DNA from: Planctomycetota bacterium
Lineage (GTDB): Bacteria > Planctomycetota > UBA8742 > UBA2392
Assembly: GCA_025993795.1 (NCBI GenBank)
Contig: JAMQHL010000025.1
Span: 1 to 64,000, forward strand
Direction: 5' to 3'
Length of the DNA: 64,000 bases
Made by a program: the position numbers and the translations under genes. The notes under the pieces were generated by a model. The model was not told the origin of the DNA. It did not search any database and worked only from the letters and a program-made list of their open reading frames with translations. Every line of letters starts with the position of its first letter. The first letter of the stretch is position 1. Of this stretch, positions 62,641-64,000 are shown one piece after another.

Positions 62641-63084
62641 CTACTTGAACATCGCGATCACGGCCGCGGGCGTCGCTGCCGAGAGAATTCCAGTACGCTT
62701 ACCCTCGTCCCGCAGCACATGCATCACTGCAGCCAGCACGCGCAGATAGGTGTTCTGGTCGTTGTCGGGCGCGGCAATCGTGACAATGATGCGAACCGGC
62801 TGCCCGTCAAGGCTGTCGTAATCAATCCCCTTGGCGCTACGGGCAATGCCCAGCGTAAAGGCCTTCACGCTGGCCAGTTTGGCGTGCGGCACGGCAATGG
62901 TCAGGCCGACACCGGTGGACATGATCTCTTCGCGCTCAAGAATGGCAGCCTTCAGGGCATCAACGTTGGTAACAGCGTCCGACTTGCCCAGGTCTTCCAC
63001 GATCTCGATCAGGGCGTCGCGTTTGGAGGCGCTCCTGAGCTCCATGAGAACCCGCTCGGGATGAAGCATGCCGGAGATATCCAT
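62641..63084 (-). CDS. PTS EIIA-like domain protein (fructose/nitrogen type)
   Basis: A 147-residue protein of the phosphoenolpyruvate phosphotransferase IIA family, starting MDISGMLHPERVLMELRSAS. The phospho-accepting histidine lies in STGVGLTIAVPHAKL, the position of the GIAIPH box in EIIA-Ntr and fructose EIIA. The ending VLRDEGKRTGILSAATPAAV fits too. No PTS permease or HPr is in the window, so a regulatory (PtsN-like) role is more likely than sugar uptake. Confidence 0.9.
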   Translation of the reverse strand: MDISGMLHPERVLMELRSASKRDALIEIVEDLGKSDAVTNVDALKAAILEREEIMSTGVGLTIAVPHAKLASVKAFTLGIARSAKGIDYDSLDGQPVRIIVTIAAPDNDQNTYLRVLAAVMHVLRDEGKRTGILSAATPAAVIAMFK

Positions 63085-63286
63085 AGGGTGTCTTCCTGCC
63101 CGGGTCCAACTGGTTCCTGCGTCAGCGGTCGGGTTTACAACTGCACGTCTCGCTTGCAATGGCCGGTGCGGGGCGTACACTTGCACGAGTTGCAAGTTTT
63201 GGGTCGAACGCCCCCCGTTCCCCAGTTGGGTGAGCACGTAATCGCGTGCCGCTCGGTCTGAAATCCCCTAGGGGAGGCACGGCAGA

Positions 63287-64000
63287 ATGCCAATCTTCGC
63301 CTACGAAGCGATCAACGCCCAGGGCCAGAAGGAAACGGGCGAACTCGAAGCCGCCAATCGCAACCAGGCGATTCTCGAGATTCGCAATGCCGGCCTGAAG
63401 CCTACAAAGGTCGCACAGCGGTCAGAGTCGGCCAAGAAGTCCGGCGGCGGCACCAGCGGCCCGGCTGCAGGCGGCGACAAGCCGGCAGCGCGCACCAAGG
63501 ACGGCAAGATCAAGGGCCGCGCTTCCGCCCAGGCGCTGACGGATTTTACGGCGCAGATGGCGGTGCTGATTGACGCCGGTCTGCCGGTGGTGCGAAGCCT
63601 GAAGGTACTTGCCAAGCAGCAGAAGCCCGGGCCGTTCAAATCCATTCTGGAAGACGTGAGCGAAAGCGTTGAGCAGGGTTCCAGCCTGTCGGAAGCGTTT
63701 GCGATGCACCCGCGCACATTTGACCGCCTGTTCGTGAACATGATCAAGGCCGGCGAGGCGGGCGGTATTCTGGACACGATTCTTCAACGCTTGGCCGACT
63801 TCATGGAAAAGGCCCAGCGCCTGAAAAAGAAGGTCGTGGGCGCGATGATCTACCCGATCATCGTCATGTCGGTCGCCGTAATGATTCTGACGGGCATCAT
63901 GATCTTCGTGATTCCTGCGTTCAAAAAGATGTTCGAAGAGCAGGGCCTTGAACTGCACATCATGACCCGCGTCCTGATCTTCCTGTCGGAGGGTGTCGCC
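63287..64000 (+). CDS. GspF/PilC inner-membrane platform protein, partial (window end)
   Basis: The first 238 codons of a type II secretion/type IV pilus platform protein. The opening MPIFAYEAINAQGQKETGEL is standard, followed by a Gly/Lys/Ala-rich insert, then FTAQMAVLIDAGLPVVRSLK, VEQGSSLSEAF, the MIKAGEAGGILDTILQRLAD signature and the first transmembrane pair beginning GAMIYPIIVMSVAVMILTGI. A good GGGGAGG ribosome-binding site precedes it. The sequence is cut by the window end, so its C terminus is unseen. It lies on the opposite strand about 7.4 kb from the GspL/PilM-like genes. Confidence 0.9.
   Translation, partial: MPIFAYEAINAQGQKETGELEAANRNQAILEIRNAGLKPTKVAQRSESAKKSGGGTSGPAAGGDKPAARTKDGKIKGRASAQALTDFTAQMAVLIDAGLPVVRSLKVLAKQQKPGPFKSILEDVSESVEQGSSLSEAFAMHPRTFDRLFVNMIKAGEAGGILDTILQRLADFMEKAQRLKKKVVGAMIYPIIVMSVAVMILTGIMIFVIPAFKKMFEEQGLELHIMTRVLIFLSEGVA

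Overview
The window is a gene-dense, GC-rich bacterial chromosome segment (about 60 percent GC by eye). It has many lipoproteins with lipoboxes, ATGA stop/start overlaps and good Shine-Dalgarno sites. I found no phage, insertion sequence, CRISPR, rRNA or tRNA. Lipoproteins, PilM/GspL-like and GspF-like secretion parts, MurD, an N-acetylornithine-type carbamoyltransferase and scattered single genes of normally clustered pathways suggest a Gram-negative-type bacterium. A member of the Planctomycetota or another PVC-like lineage would fit, but no marker gene here settles this.

Layout. 0.2-10.6 kb: a SUFU-domain protein, an acetyltransferase, adenosylhomocysteinase, membrane and lipoproteins, a VWA-domain protein, a SpoIID/LytB-like lipoprotein and a family-4 uracil-DNA glycosylase. 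10.6-17.4 kb: an ECF-type sigma factor overlapping a membrane-anchored DUF3160-like protein (a possible anti-sigma arrangement), a secretin-N-domain protein, AMMECR1, and the electron transfer flavoprotein pair. 17.4-17.8 kb: a non-coding stretch with a perfect DnaA-box match, then an acyl-CoA-synthetase-like protein whose phosphate-binding loop is entirely replaced. 19.9-25.7 kb: a tightly overlapping minus-strand operon (asparaginase, solitary CoaB, FAH-family hydrolase, NrnA), threonine aldolase and a PhnD-like protein. 25.7-32.7 kb: a response regulator/groES/groEL operon, a divergent P-II/phosphatidyltransferase/ThiF operon, and an ABC exporter.

The most striking region is 32.8-37.8 kb. 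Six co-oriented genes encode a protein with a winged-helix-like C terminus, three small charged helical proteins built like ESCRT-III (CHMP/Snf7) subunits, a Vps4-like AAA ATPase with an N-terminal MIT-like helical hairpin, and a WaaP/InaA-type kinase. Together they look like a bacterial ESCRT-III/Vps4-type membrane-remodelling module.

37.9-53.4 kb: SRPBCC protein, MurD, PEGA lipoprotein, tandem USP, TPR lipoprotein, acetylornithine-type carbamoyltransferase, phosphohexomutase, a bacterial eRF1-like (baeRF/Vms1-type) protein, an overlapping LipA / B12-domain / SppA operon, a DedA/VTT protein, HemD, pyrrolidone-carboxyl peptidase and an RND adaptor. 53.4-64 kb: two type II secretion/type IV pilus-like inner-membrane proteins, HflX, an FHA-GAF-sigma54 activator, DUF167, purine nucleoside phosphorylase, a VOC protein, a PTS EIIA-like protein, and the start of a GspF/PilC gene cut by the window end.

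All assignments come from reading motifs in the translated sequence. No database search was run.
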